Counted from the first letter of the stretch, positions 32,218 to 45,400 are shown. The stretch: 64,000 nucleotides of DNA from Mycoplasma todarodis (GCF_004335995.1 NZ_PSZP01000002.1:1-64000); one strand, 5' to 3'. A program made the numbers and translations. The notes: a model not told the origin generated them from the sequence alone.

Positions 32218-33567
32218 CTATACCTCCGGGAATTTTTTTGTTCATCCAGGTAATTTTTGGATATTGTCCGGCAATTCCTGTTTTGTTTTTGAGAAGAATA
32301 AAATATAATCATATTTCATAGCTCCACTCCTATTTCTTTGGACTAAAGAATTAGATGAATAAATACACTTGGCACTTCCTAAAAAAAAGAATTTATTATT
32401 TTTTAAAAAATCCCACTCATTTTTATTTTTTGAATTGTAAAAGATTGTCAATATACCTCTTTCGGATAATTTTTTATAAGAAATTTCCATAAATTCATGC
32501 ATATCCAAGTTAAAATTAGCTATTGTTTTCAGTCGCTCTTTTGAGGATGAAACTACTATCTCTTTGTTGAAATTGGGTTTAAAACCTAATATTGAATTCC
32601 AAAAATCAGATAATTCCAGATAAGGTATCCTATTCCCATGGGGTGGATCTGTGATAATTAAGTCAAGTGTGTTAGAACCAAGCTTTTTCATTTCATCAAG
32701 ACAAGAACCCAACTTTAAATTAAGGGTATTTTGTGAATTTGTTTCCTTTTTTGTTTTCAAAATTTTATATAATTTTTTAATTTTTTTATCAAAAAGCTTT
32801 AAAACATTTATTTCAAAATGTTTTTTAGGGACTCATAATCCAATTGCTCAAGAACCCACTTGTTCAGCAAAAGTTCCATCCCCCTTTTTCTTATTTAATA
32901 CAAAAACCATTTTAGACATTTGTCCAGATGAAGAAGTTAAACATAATTTTAATGCGCGCTTAATCTCTGGGTCATCAATCATGTTTATCTTGTTTAATAA
33001 TGTTTCAATATTAATGAGAGCTCTATCAGAAAAAAGATGTTGATTTTTAAAGTGGGATCTCACATTAATTTTATTGTTGTTAAAAAAAGTGAAGTCTCTT
33101 AATTCAATGTTTTTCGCGATGTATTTTGTTGATTTTATAACATCATCTTTTGTAGGTTTGAAAATTCTTTTGTTTTTTCCTATACCAACTCAATATCTTA
33201 ATAATTTATCATTTTCCCAAATAAAATGAGTTGCTAAACCATGGGACATTGTATATGTTGCGTTAATTTCTTTTTCAACTTCTTGCAATACGTAATTGGA
33301 ATATTCTAAAAATTTTTCTGCTGCTGGCAAATTATTTAAGAAAGTAGCATATTCTATAGAAAAAGGATTTATATCATAGCCTATAAAATTTCGCTTTAAA
33401 TCAATTGCGGTTTTACTAATGAGTCCTGCGCCCAAAAATGGATCAATAACTAAGTCATTTTCTTTGGTTAAATTTTTGATAAGAAATTCATTTAAATCCC
33501 TGGGTTTCTTTCCTCAATATTTATGGAAAGCATTTAATTTTTTATATGTTTCAAGTTTAGTATTCAT
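32218..33567 (-). CDS. DNA methyltransferase (N6-adenine/N4-cytosine class)
   Basis: 449 aa with TGA as Trp. AdoMet motif at 42-48 (DPFLGAG, then FIGYDINP), and catalytic motif IITDPPHGNR with D about 307. The common DPPY/NPPY reads DPPH here. The order is AdoMet motif first, catalytic motif far downstream, with a ~260-residue insert that may hold target recognition. N-terminal FHKYWGKKPRDLNEF is typical of the N6_N4_Mtase family. Two-gene operon with the endonuclease. Stop at 32218-32220. Confidence 0.85.
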
Positions 33568-33954
33568 AAAATAAATTATACACAAATGTCTTTGTTTCTA
33601 ACTAGAACTTAGCTTAGTTTTTTTAATAAATATGAATGAAGCAATATTTTTACAAGGCTTCAAAATTAAGGGAATCACATATGCCAACCTTCAAGTAAGA
33701 TGTATATATTTTTAACTTTGTCAAAAAGTGCATAAATTAGAAAAACTAGGAGTAAGAAAGTATTGAATTAATGCCTATGGCAATACCTAATATACAAGAA
33801 AATGTTATACCTCCTACGTCAACTAAAAAAGATATAGAAATAAGACCCAAATTAATAAAAAGAATTATTGAAAATAAGGAGATAAGTGTAAGAACAAATT
33901 GTTTCTACTTCAATAAATATTTTTCGATATTGATATACTGATAACACCAAAAAA
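33568..33954 (+). other. Spacer with dispersed repeat copy E and a 57-codon ORF
   Basis: 33771-33944 is an open frame (MPMAIPNIQENVIPPTSTKK, continuing DIEIRPKLIKRIIENKEISV) that ends in a form like copies B and F (KKDIEI..LI.RII..K.IS.R...FYFN). It is the only uninterrupted copy of this repeat. There is no clear ribosome site, and a frame just upstream (KLGVRKYWINAYGN) looks like decayed coding DNA. Confidence 0.45.
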
Positions 33955-36900
33955 ATGACCAATGAGAATAAAAAGTTATTTTATAAAGCTCTGCTATATA
34001 ATTACTTCATGGAAAAATACAATGAAAACGAACATGCTCTAGTTGATATAGATAGAGTATTGGAAAATAAACCAGAATATAAAAAGATGTTAAACAACTT
34101 ACTAGGTATAGGAACTAGGGATAATGCGACTTTTACTTCAAGCAGAACAAATAATTTTGATCTTGAATCACTATTGACTGAAAGTGATTATAAAAAGGTT
34201 TTTGAAGGTAAGACTTTTACAGTGGAAATCAAAAGCATTAAAGATAATTTAACCATTCAAGCATTAGAAAAAACAACGAACTCGGAAGAGTTTATTGAGG
34301 TTGCTGACTCTCAAGGTGAATTAATCTCAATAGCTAACAGGAAATTATTGGAAAAAAATTTTGAAACCAATAAAGAAAAGCTTATTCTCAAAATTAAAAA
34401 AGCGAAAAACAAAAAGGTTGCAAAATGAAAACTATTCAGAAATAAATATTTAGATAAACAAGTTCAAGAGAACTCTTGACCTCTATATGTTGGATCAATG
34501 TTTGTTAAAGTAAGGACTTATTCTTCAAAAAATTATGCACCATTATTATTGAAGAAGGTTTCAATAGAAATAACACCGACTAATAAAATTCAAATCAAAG
34601 CAATGGATGATTTTGTTTACATAAATCAAAAGTTACTTTTCTTACTACAAAATGAGTATAAGTTTAGTCTTCCCAAATTGGATGAAGAGACAAAATATTC
34701 TTTAAAGGAAGCAAGTGACATATATAAAGAATCATTGAAAGATATCATTGAGGAAACTATAGAATTTCCAGGTAAATTTGAATTTTGCGCAAAAGGTGAT
34801 GTTGTAAATCAAGATCTACAATATGCGCCGGGAATCCTTTTATCTATCCTCTCTCCCGCTGGTGGTGGACTTAGGGATAAGCTTTTACAATTAATTGCTG
34901 ACGATCAATTGGATGAAATTCTAGATATAGATGAGTTAAAAGATTTTAAAAGTGAAGTTATGCAAAAGTTAGAAGAAGGAGAATCAATTTTTAGGATTAA
35001 TCAAACTGATTTTTCACAAGAGAAAGCTATTGTTGGTTCCTTAAAAGAAAATTCAATTATATGAGGACCTCCCGGAACTGGTAAATCTCAAGTTATTTCC
35101 AACATCGTTGCTAACATACTTGCTAAAGACGAAAGTGCTTTAATTACTTCAGAGAAAAAGGCGGCATTAGATGTTATTCAATCACGTATGGGTAAATTAT
35201 CTAAATTTATGTTCTTTGGTCTAACTGATAAGAATACAAATAAAGAATTATTCTATAAACCTTTCAAAGAGTTTGCGACTATAACAAGACAAGCAACCTA
35301 TGTTGATGAAAAAGACTCTTCAACACTAATGAACAATGAATCGTGAAAAATGCTAAAACTTAAAAATCACCTAAAAGATGAAGATATCACAAGTATAAGC
35401 AAGGTTTGAAACGAATTATCAATAGAACAAAAAGAACCTGAATTATTAATTAAAAATCAAGATTTGATTCATAACAATAAGGACATCTTAATTGCGCTTG
35501 AACAAGGTAAAGATATTGAAGAAAATTTAAATCAAATGAAAATTAAGAAAAAAGGATTACTTTTTAAAAGATATAGTAAAAATGTTCGTGGAATTATCAA
35601 ACTTTATAAACAATATAACTACAACGCAAATATTTTAAATGCTATAGCTAATGTTCAAAATATTGAAATATTAAATAACATAGATGAATACAAAATCATT
35701 GAAAAAGGTTATCAAAACTCTAGGAGTAATTTTAAATCTGATGAAGATTACTTAGAAGCTTTACTAGCGTATAAATTTAGAGAAAAAATGTTGATTCTTG
35801 AAAAAGAAAGTCCGGAAAAGAAAAAGGCGGTTAAATCATTCTTGAGAGCATGTGATTCAGCATGGAGCAGACCTTATAGATTTGTTAATAAACATAAGAA
35901 CATTATTCATGAAATTTATAATGTATTTGTTTCAACACCTCAAACATTAGCATCTATCATCGACATGGACAGAAGGTATCACTATGCTATTTTTGATGAA
36001 GCATCTCAAATGCATGTTGAAAAAGGGATTCCATATATTTCAATGGCGGATATTTCTATCATTGCTGGTGATAACCAACAAATGCGTCCAACTAGTTGAA
36101 TGGTAACGAGGGATAATTCTATTCAAGAAGAGGAAACTGAAGTAGATGCAGAATCAATCCTTGATTTAGCATATAGAAAAGGTTTAACATCTAGGGAATA
36201 TATGTTGACTAAGAATTATCGTTCAAAATCATCCGATCTAATGATGTTCTCATCAAAAGAGTTTTATAAAGGTGAACTTGATGTTATCGATAACAAAGAC
36301 TTTATTAATGAAGAATCTATTGAAGTTTATGATGTCAATGGTAAATGGGAAACAAGAGCGAATGAACTCGAAGCTAAAAGTGCTTTAAATTATTTATTAG
36401 AAGTTCAAGATGAATACAAATCAATCATTTTATTAACATTAAACTCATCACAAAAACAATTTGTTGAATCAATGATTTATAACGTTCCTGAATATTCTGA
36501 AATACCAGAACTTTTAAAAGAAGGTAAAGTTTATTTAAGAAACTTAGAAAATATACAAGGTGATGAAGCAGATCTTGTTATTGTTTCTGTAGCATATGAC
36601 AAACACGCTAGACTAGGATCAACATACGTCGCAAGACCGGAAGGTAAGAATGCTTTAAATGTAGCTATTTCAAGAGCTGTTGAGAAGATGGTGGTATTCA
36701 AGTCTATTAAACCCGAAGAAGTCAATCTAAGCGGCAACAATGACTCCATGAGAATATTCAAAGAGTGATTGGTATATCTTGAACTTCAAAAGTCAAACAG
36801 AAGAACATATTTATTGGATTCAAATAAAGAATCAGAACAATTTGACTCAGAGTTTGAAGAAGATGTTTATGATTACTTAATTAACAACTTAGAGATTCCA

Positions 36901-37173
36901 AAAAGTTGTTTCATAGAAACTCAATTTTCTATTGGTTCTTATAAAGTTGACATAGTTATTAAAGATAGTGAAACTGGCGAATTCAAATTAGGCATTGAGG
37001 TTGATGGATATAGGTATCATTCTGGATTTGAAAAAATGACAAAAGATATCGAAAGACAAAGATTTATTGAAGCTAAGGGATACCCTATATATAGAATTAC
37101 AGAATTGAACTGAAAAACAAGTAAAGATATAGAAGTAGAAAATATCAAAACTATAATCGTTAATATTCACTAA
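33955..37173 (+). CDS. Superfamily I helicase with C-terminal Vsr/DUF559-like nuclease domain
   Basis: 1072 aa; at least seven TGA Trp codons. Walker A GPPGTGKS at 371-378, AIFDEASQ (Walker B) around 678-685, AGDNQQMRP, NYRS, then NIQGDEADLVIVSV and NVAISRA (motifs V, VI): an AAA_11/AAA_12-type SF1 helicase. The C-terminal ~110 residues carry FEEDVYDYL, a DIVI strand and GIEVDGYRYH around 1013, then ERQRFIEAKGYPIYRI, a Vsr-like nuclease fold. N-terminal 370 residues include an unassigned region. Such helicase-nucleases occur in defence islands and in many mycoplasmas. No ribosome site. Confidence 0.87.
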
Positions 37174-37317
37174 TTAATTTAAATTTAATCCACGTGGTTG
37201 GAAATTGAAGTATTTATAATTTTATGAAATATGCACCAAAATTAAATGTGAATCAGCACCCTTTAAAAAGAGTGTTATAATTTATATACGATAAGTAAAT
37301 TGAGGAATAAGGTAAAA

Positions 37318-37410
37318 ATGGTTGAAGATAACAAAAACGAACGAAAATATTCAGGGAATAAACCATCAATAACTGACGATAAATTCGGAAGAGGAACGAA
37401 CACAAACTAA
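37318..37410 (+). CDS. 30-aa small protein
   Basis: ATG 37318 behind AGGAATAAGG; reads MVEDNKNERKYSGNKPSITD and ten more polar residues to TAA, followed at once by a terminator. Own promoter-to-terminator unit, so it is likely a real small gene. No family known. Confidence 0.5.
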   Translation: MVEDNKNERKYSGNKPSITDDKFGRGTNTN

Positions 37411-37415
37411 TTTTC

Positions 37416-37442
37416 ATACAAGGCTTTTTGTCTTGTATTTTT
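37416..37442 (+). terminator. Terminator after the 30-aa ORF
   Basis: ATACAAG/CTTGTAT stem plus T-run. Confidence 0.8.
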
Positions 37443-37470
37443 ATTTTTCAATTATACAAAGGAGGAAAAA

Positions 37471-38124
37471 ATGGAATGTAAAAAATGCGAGAATACTAAA
37501 TGTAAATATGTGGGTAAGAAAACTGCCAAGAAACAAAGAAAGGAAATTTGAGATATCTTAAAACAATTAAATAAAAAACTTAAAGAAAATAACAGGAAGG
37601 GATTCATGTCAAGACTTGTAGGTAGTTCAAGAAGAAATATGGTGTTTCGTCATGGTAATTCAATGTATGATACCGATATTCAATTAGAATTTTTAAGTCC
37701 AACTGCCAAAAAATTAGAACCGGAATTTAAAGATGAGTTGAATGAGATGATAAAAGAAATAATCCCTGAAACGTGAACAACTAAAATATCAACATCAGTT
37801 ATAACTATAAATAAGTGCGACGATGAAGGTAAACTGGTGCATTTCTTTGATTTGGCAATATTGAGAAAAAAAGATGATACAAGACAAATCCTCAGGGGTA
37901 AATCTTCAGATAAAACTAAAGAAGATTATTTCAAATGGGAAGCATTATCTAAATACAATAAAGCTTACGACAAGTTTAAAGAGGCTTCTAAAGATCAAAT
38001 ACAAGAAATCAAACAAAGATACCTTGAAAGGAAATGTGAGAATAGAGGTGTAAAAAAAGATGATCTCAATCATAGATCATCATCTCAATTCTTTGTGGAA
38101 GTCGTTAATGAGGTTATGGATTAA
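37471..38124 (+). CDS. Nucleotidyltransferase-fold protein
   Basis: 217 aa with TGA as Trp; ATG 37471 after AGGAGG. N-terminus MECKKCENTKC has three Cys that could bind metal. Pol-beta NTase signature: VGSSRRN with G51-S52, then YDTDIQLEF with D67-x-D69, and a third acidic strand HFFDLAIL around 122-128. The rest is helical. Related minimal and CBASS-type nucleotidyltransferases act in toxin-antitoxin and defence systems. It converges with the Abi_2/HEPN gene, with zero bases between stop codons. Which subfamily it belongs to cannot be told by eye. Confidence 0.7.
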
Positions 38125-38943
38125 CTATTTTAATAGGTGGGAAAGGATATTTTCAAAAATTGCATCAAACTTCAGTTTATCAACTGAGGTTTTATTTGAA
38201 AGCTTTTTATAAGAATATTCTTGGTAATTAATAATGTATTTTCTTAATTTTGTAGAGTATGAACCTAATGTAATTTTATCCAATGAATAAATTATAGTTT
38301 TAAGACTTAAAGATTTATTATTTAAAATGAGTTTCTTATCTGAAAATAGAACATTGTTGTGTGAGATGTAATTTCTCAAGCAAACCATCTCATTCAAAAT
38401 ATTGGTCAACTCTTTTTTTGTCATTGCAAATTCGTCATCAGAAAAAATAAGTTCTATACGTTTTGGATCCATTAAACAAATCAAACCAACGAGAGTTCCG
38501 AACGTCATCTCATCTATGGTTGAATCAAGTGGTGCGCCCTTCTTTCTTTTTAATTTCCCTTGCACAAAATTCAAACTATTTTCTTTATATGTATATATTG
38601 AAAAATCATCAATATCTTCATAAATTTCTTTGGTTAATAACTCTTTGATGCCAATATTGTTGAATGTAAAATAATACTTTACTCAGGAAGATATTTGAAT
38701 CTCTATTGGTTTTAAAATTTCTGATAATTGACGCCTAATCACTACATCAGCTTTATATAACTGTTCAACAAGTTCACAAGAAGTGTCTAGGTTACGTGAT
38801 TTTAATCACTTGATGATGGAAATATATCTTGAACTGTGTTTATTTGAAAGATGGTAATTACTTATGCAATTTTCTTTCATTATTAAACCTTCATTTTGCA
38901 TTTTTCTTATCTCTTGTTTGTATTGTTCTTCGGTTAACTTCAT
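38125..38943 (-). CDS. Abi_2-like abortive-infection protein (HEPN)
   Basis: 272 aa with TGA as Trp. Opens with MKLTEEQYKQEIRKMQNEGL; middle region KADVVIRRQLSEILKPIEIQ; then a MTFGTLVGLICLM helix and CLRNYISHNNVLF, whose R190NYISH195 is the Rx4H HEPN catalytic motif of the Abi_2 (AbiD/AbiF) family. Members cause phage abortive infection, probably by RNA cleavage. Neighbour on the opposite strand is a nucleotidyltransferase-fold protein; MNT-HEPN pairs are known but are usually co-directional. No clear ribosome site. Confidence 0.85.
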
Positions 38944-39434
38944 ACATTAATTATAACAAGAGAAACAAACACTGAGTAACTCGCTATCTCAAATGCAATA
39001 CAATGAGCGAAGTATTTTTTTTCGGGATGAAAAAGTATTGAATAAATCGCTAAAATGATGATTATAAAGTAACTTGAGGTGAATGTTGATCACCACACTA
39101 TTATTGAATGTGAAAAAAACAAATGAATGGAAAGGTGATTAAGATTTTTTTACTGGTGATGAAAAAATACACCTACTTAATAAATAAATTATGCAATGAA
39201 TAAAAGCAAGATTTATACCCGCACCAAAATAAAAGATTAGATATTTTTTCGACATATAATAAAGAACTTTTTTAGTGACCCCCCCTTTTTATACACCTTA
39301 TGAGGGTGTTGTTTTTATGGGGTGTTGACGCCCAATCCATTTTCATCAAAAAGAAAAGCAATGATTAAATATTTTTTTATATAATTTAATTATTGAGTAA
39401 TCGTGAATAAAAAAGCAACAACAAGGAAGCCAAA
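38944..39434. other. Gene-free spacer before the ABC operon
   Basis: AT-rich, with no open frame of note. Possible weak hairpin ACACC/GGTGT with T-run at 39291-39316 and a C7 tract at 39279-39285. Homopolymeric tract just ahead of a surface-protein operon could be a slippage site, but the promoter is not identifiable. Confidence 0.4.
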
Positions 39435-40667
39435 ATGAAAAATCATAGTAGAAAAAATGGTGAAGAAAGAAAAAGCCAGACGCTCAACAAAGAACAAACT
39501 TTAAGAGAGAAGTTGGCCATAAAAGTTCGCAGAGTTAAAGCATCTAAAAACAAAGATTCTAAAATAAAAACCCAGAAAAAAAATCATATTGGTGAAAATA
39601 AAGAACAAACACCAAATAAAGAACAAACTTTAAGTAAAAAAACAGAACAAAAAGCCCACAAGGGTAAAGCAATTGATAACAAGGAACGAAAAAAATCAAC
39701 GAGAAATTTTAAAAGGGATAATAACGAAAAACAAGAAATTTCAAATGAAAACCCCTCAAAGTTAAAGGGTGCACTACATAATATTTTCACAAAGTTAAAG
39801 AATGTGCTGCTCAATATTTTTACGAGACTAAAAAGTATACTGCTTAATGTTTTTGAAAAATGCGCAAAACGTTTTAATGAATATAAGAATAATTTTAATA
39901 ATCGTGAAAAAAATATCCAAGCAAACAGCAACGAGGAAGTTAAACACACCCTTGAATTAATAGATATAGAACAAACATTTAAAAAAAATAGAATATTAAA
40001 AAAATGTAATTTTAAAGTAAGTAAAGGATCGTTTCATGCTTTAATCGGTGAAAATGGTGCAGGGAAGACAACGCTGATTAAAACCATAATAGGCGGATAT
40101 CCAAATTACAATGGAAAAATCTTATTTAATGAACAAGATATAAAGAAAAATATAACTCAAAAGGATATTTTATCGTATGTCCCTGAAGTGGCGCTTTTCC
40201 CGAATGGTATGAATACATTCAAGTACTTATTATGAATCGCCACACTCAAAGGGATTGAAAAAAATGAAGCGATCGAAAATATCGAAAGATTAATGGAAAG
40301 TTTTAACCTAACGGAGTTTGGCAATACAAACCCCAACAAGTTATCTTCAGGTCAAAAGAAAAGGATATTTTTAGTTAAGATAATCCTAGAAAAACCTGAA
40401 TTAGTTATATTAGATGAGCCTGCTGCTAACTTAGATCCTACCGCACGTTATTTATTTTTTGAAGAATTAAAGCGTTTGAACGATGAAGGTGTAACTATTT
40501 TAATAACCTCTCATATAGTTGCGGAGATATCGAAATATGTAGATGAGGTAACTATGGTTAAAAAAGGTGAAATTGCTTATACTGGTCAAATAAAGAAAGG
40601 TCAACTTGAAGCCAAATTCAAGGAAATTATTCTTGATAGCCACAGTTTATTAAAAGGTGGGTGATAA
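39435..40667 (+). CDS. ABC transporter ATP-binding protein with long basic N-terminal extension
   Basis: 410 aa with TGA as Trp. ATG 39435 after AAGGA. ABC domain from about residue 172: Walker A GENGAGKT 205-212, signature LSSGQKKR about 302, Walker B LVILDEPAANLDP, H-loop TSH. Before it lies a ~165-residue Lys/Arg/Glu/Gln-rich extension with repeated NKEQTL and LLNIF-type segments, not part of usual exporters; it may bind a partner or nucleic acid, or be a leftover fusion. The permease starts 2 nt after the stop. Confidence 0.92.
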
Positions 40668-40668
40668 G

Positions 40669-42486
40669 ATGTCAAAAATTTATTTAAAAATGTATTTACA
40701 TTCGCTGATTAGAAGTAAGTTAAACATAATATTATTTTCTGTAATAACGATTTCAGGAATAATATTAAATTCAATTATCGGTGGGAATCAATCGCTAAAT
40801 TATTCATTTGTTTTTGCGTTACCAAGTTTTGTATGGATGATTTCTGCGTCTTTAATGTTTTCGGTTGAGTTTTATTTAAAAACAAAAGTTAATGGTACAG
40901 AACTAATTTTTGCAAGTAAATCAATAAAAAGAGAAAAAAATGTTATTTTAAGAACAGTGGTTATGTTTGTTGTTATATTTATTTCAAACTCATTGCTCTC
41001 GTTCGTTATTTTTATACCGGCAATGATTAGGACGCATGAAGTTGGGATGTACATGACCTTATGAATAATAATTGTATTTGCATCTATTTTGATTATTTTC
41101 TTTTGCATTACCTTCTTTTCACTTATTTGTTCTCATTTTTCAACCATAACAGCAATGTTGTTGGTTTCTATTTCAGCTATTGGTTTAATAGCTGGTTCGC
41201 TTGTAACAAGGATTTTAATGAATCCCGAAAACCACAACAAATTATACTGAGATAAAGATAACAAGATGAATTATGCAAAAATGTTGCGTGTTAATAAGAA
41301 TGGTAAAGTAGAAAAAGAATATAAAGTCTTTTCCAAAGGAGAAAACAATTTCCATAATAAATTATTGGGTGACGATACTTTGAACAAAACCAATGAATTA
41401 AACTCTTGACTTAATCCCTCAGAGTGAATAATTAATCCGGTTTCATCGCTTTTTGGTAAATCTTACAAGATAAAGGATGAGAATTACACATTAGCATCGC
41501 AAGATAGTTATAAGTTTTCATTATTAAAGATTAAGAATAATTTAAAGGGTGATATAAGTCAAATACCGATAAATTCAAAAGATACATGAGCTTTTGTTAG
41601 TGAAGGTGATTTCAACCCATTCTTAGAAGAAAAGGCTGCGTTAATTAAGGAGTTAGCAAGAATTTCTAAAGAATTTTTAAAAGAATTCAATGAAAATTCT
41701 TTATCAAAAGGGGACACTTTAACAGTGTGGTTGAAAAAGCTAAAGAGTGACACCATTTGAAACAATCTTAATCTTTCAAAAGATGAAAAAGAAATTTTGA
41801 AATTTTGAACTGGAATAAATAAAAAAAGTCATTTAAATATGTATATCCTTAATTATTATGATTTGTTATCTAATAAAATGGATAACTTTGAAAATAAATT
41901 AAAGGAAGAAGGTGTGCCACAATCACATATAGAAATGTTTAGTTTCATATTCAAGGGTGGAATCGCTAAAAAGAATATATTTGCATTAAATGCATTAACT
42001 AAAGTGGGTGAAATCAATAAGGAGTTTCCTTTCTTAACTTATACGGATTTATCCGCACCTGCGAATATCCAAAACATCCATGATTTAAAAAAATTAATTC
42101 ACTTTAACAAGGGTACACAAACTTTTAGGATAGCACTTCAAAATGATGTTTATGAAGATATTGAGTTGAGTTTAATAGATAGAGGACTTTCTAAAATAAA
42201 ACAACAAAAAGATTGAGAAGAATATATCGATCACAATAATGAATTGGGCAATTTAGAAAATTTATATAATAAATTAAAAAGAAATTTAATGAATCAACAA
42301 AAGAATATTAGGGAAATACATTTCTTTAATAATAAATTAGATATTTATAGAATGGAAGGGTATTACTCAATTGAGAGTACCACTTTCAGTGAAACTTACA
42401 GCATTACTCCCTTAATATTATTGATGTTAAGTATGGGGTTATTTGTGTTGTTATTAAAAACATATAAAAGAAAAATTATAAGGTAG
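40669..42486 (+). CDS. ABC transporter permease with large inserted soluble domain
   Basis: 605 aa with TGA as Trp. ATG 40669 after GGGTGATAAG. Five membrane segments in the first ~190 residues, then ~380 residues of hydrophilic sequence rich in Lys, Ser and Trp, then a sixth segment (ITPLILLMLSMGLFVLLLKT) and a basic tail. An insertion of this size between segments 5 and 6 is unusual and would lie outside the cell, like the extracellular domains of mechanotransmitting exporters. Pairs with the preceding ATPase; the downstream lipoprotein and exported protein are likely clients. Confidence 0.87.
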
Positions 42487-42494
42487 GTAGAGAT

Positions 42495-45400
42495 ATGAAA
42501 AAGAAAATATTAATAAGTTCAGCTGCAACAATTGCCACAATCGCAACAGCGTCTTCGGCTATTATTTCGTGTGGTTCTAATCAATCGGCGGAATATACTT
42601 TTGAAGGTAAGAAATTTAGCAATAAAAAAGATTTAATTGAATATGCAAGAAGTAGGGTTGTTGAAGTTGATTCTCAAAGTAATGGTGAAAACCTTTGAAA
42701 ATTAATGAATGCCGGTGCTAATAAATATTTTACTTCCCCAACAGAAGCGAGAAATTTTATTTTCAAAAATAAAATTACCACAAAAAAAGTTTTCATACCA
42801 AATAAATACAAATTTGGATATAAGGATAAAGCACATAAATTTTTAAATGATGATGAGATCGCCTCTTTCTCTAGTGGAGAAGAAGGAACTTATTATGCAT
42901 TTAGAATCAGTGGGAATAAATGAATACTTTCAGAACAATTAGCAAAAAAAGATAAAAAAGTAGGTAATCAAAATTATAATGAGTTAATTTTTAAAAAAGC
43001 AAAAGAAAGAGCAATAAACTCCTTTTTACAAATTCATCAAATTTATAAATATGATAATCTTTACTTCCCTAATAAAGATACACTGAGGGAATACTTAAAT
43101 AAAAAGCCTAATTTCAGCGGGAAATCTTTAGAAACACAAAAGAATACAGTACTTTCAATCGGTGGAGATGGAGCTCACTCGAGACCATTTAAATTTAAAG
43201 TTGAAAAAGGCAAGAAAGTTAGAGATGGAGAATACAACGACGCTGCTGACTTTATAAAAGATCACGCAACAACAAAAGTTCAAGTTGGATCAAAATGATA
43301 TTCAGTTGACGAAATTTCAACTGGAAATGATGATATTTTATTAAAAAATATATTGGAAAATGTTGATTACGTAAAAATAGGTCAAACAAAACAAAGATAT
43401 ATCGGAGACATTGAGAAAGGTGTTAGTGGTACATTTGCTGGTAATTATGTCATTTCAAGTAATGGGCAAGTTTCTAGAATGAAAAAATCTAGTGAGTGAA
43501 AAGGAACTAACCAAACATTCGATGTAAAAGATTTAAAAAATAATACCATAATCAGGACGCTTGATGCTGCATCAGATATAGCATTTTATGTACCTGGAGA
43601 CAAAAACAAGAATATCCTAAATGCAATTGCATTGCCAAGTGCCAATATTCATGTTTCAGAAAAAGAACAAATGGATTTTCAAAATTTCAGATTTATTTTG
43701 AATAGATATAAAACTGAAATGTCAAAAAAATTAGGAGATGCCCTTTGAGAAGTTAATGAAAATATGTCACAGGGTAAACGTTATAGTTCATTCAAAGCAA
43801 TTTCGTACTTAAGAACATGAACTCTTGATAAAGTGATTAGAAATGGTATTCAAGATCCTAATCTAATTAATTTAATAAATAAATTCTTCAATAAGGGTAT
43901 TAAATTATTGGATTACAAACTAAAAGAATTAGTTGTTCCTATCATGGGTTATGAAGATGCAATGCATGTTGACTTAACAAAAATAATTGATTTTGAACAA
44001 GATAAGAGATTGTTTATTGATCCAGAAATCATGGTTACCAATTTCTATAAAGGGAGATTTACACCCCCTAATAGCACAAAAGAAGAATTCAATCCATATT
44101 TAATTTCATTCATGAAATCATTACAAGTATATTTTGCTGTTGAAGGCTATAAGATGGAAGAAACTAACAATATTAAAAAAGAGGTAGAAAAACAAAAATC
44201 ATTAAAGGAAAATGATTCAAGTCATGAAATAACTTTCGTCCCTTCATATTCATTTAACTATCATAGTTCTTCATCAAAATCATTGAAATCATTGAAAAAA
44301 ATAATCAATAATGATTGAGATGTTAGTTCTAACTTTAGAGTTGATGAAACTATTAAAGAAAATTTAAAGAATCATATGGAAAAATACTTGGAACGTACAG
44401 CAAAAAGTTTCATCATTCCAAATAAAATTATTGCAAAAGAAATTTTTGATATTGAAAATTTCTCTTGAAATACTAAAGAATTAATTAAAAATATGAATGA
44501 TGTTAGTTCCCTTCCAGAGAAAGAAAGGTTAGAAATAGCTAAGAATGATGGTGAACTTATGATGGCCATATATAGTGAATCAAATGTTGATGAACTCTTC
44601 TCAAAAAGATTGAAGAATAATGGTTATGCACCAATGGCGGATATCCACACATCCCTCAATAAATTTGGAATGTATAAAAGAAGGGATAATATAAGTGAAT
44701 TTGTTGCTGATGTAGAAGAAGTATTTGATAAACATCATCATGAAATATTTGAAGTGCTAAATAAGATTAGAAAAAATCAAGCAATAGTAAATGCCATTTC
44801 TAATGAAATTAATTCAAACAACAATTGATTGAGTAAACCAAACTATGATCAAACTGCTGTGGATGTTGCAAAAGGAATTCGTTCGGTGCAGGAACTCATT
44901 AAAACATTGGGCGAAGCTGCACACATGGTTTCAAAGATTTCAAAAGTAACAAAATTCCTAAAACTAGCTAGTTTTACTGCTGGACCTTGAGGAATGGTGG
45001 CAAGTGTTATCATAGATGTTGCTTTAGAAATTATCACAGGGATAATCGGTGAAGAAAAAGTTGATGGGTACGTATTTAAATATGGAGATGGTGCTAGTGA
45101 TAGGATAATTTGAACTGGTGGAAAACATACTGAACATAATATTTTTGGGATCAAATGAGAAACTGGTAAAATCGATACGTCAGATTTAAAAGTGATTGAT
45201 GTTGTTGAGTTAACTAAAGATTATGAATCAGGATTTTTCTACAAGGGTGATTTTTACAAGAATGATATAGATGTAGCTAAAGTATGACTGAAAAACCTAA
45301 AAGAAAACGCGAAACAAAATAACCTTAGAAAAATGAAGGGTTTAAAATTAGGATTTAGTTTTGGTGATAATAAAATAATAAAAGATAACCTAGATTCACT

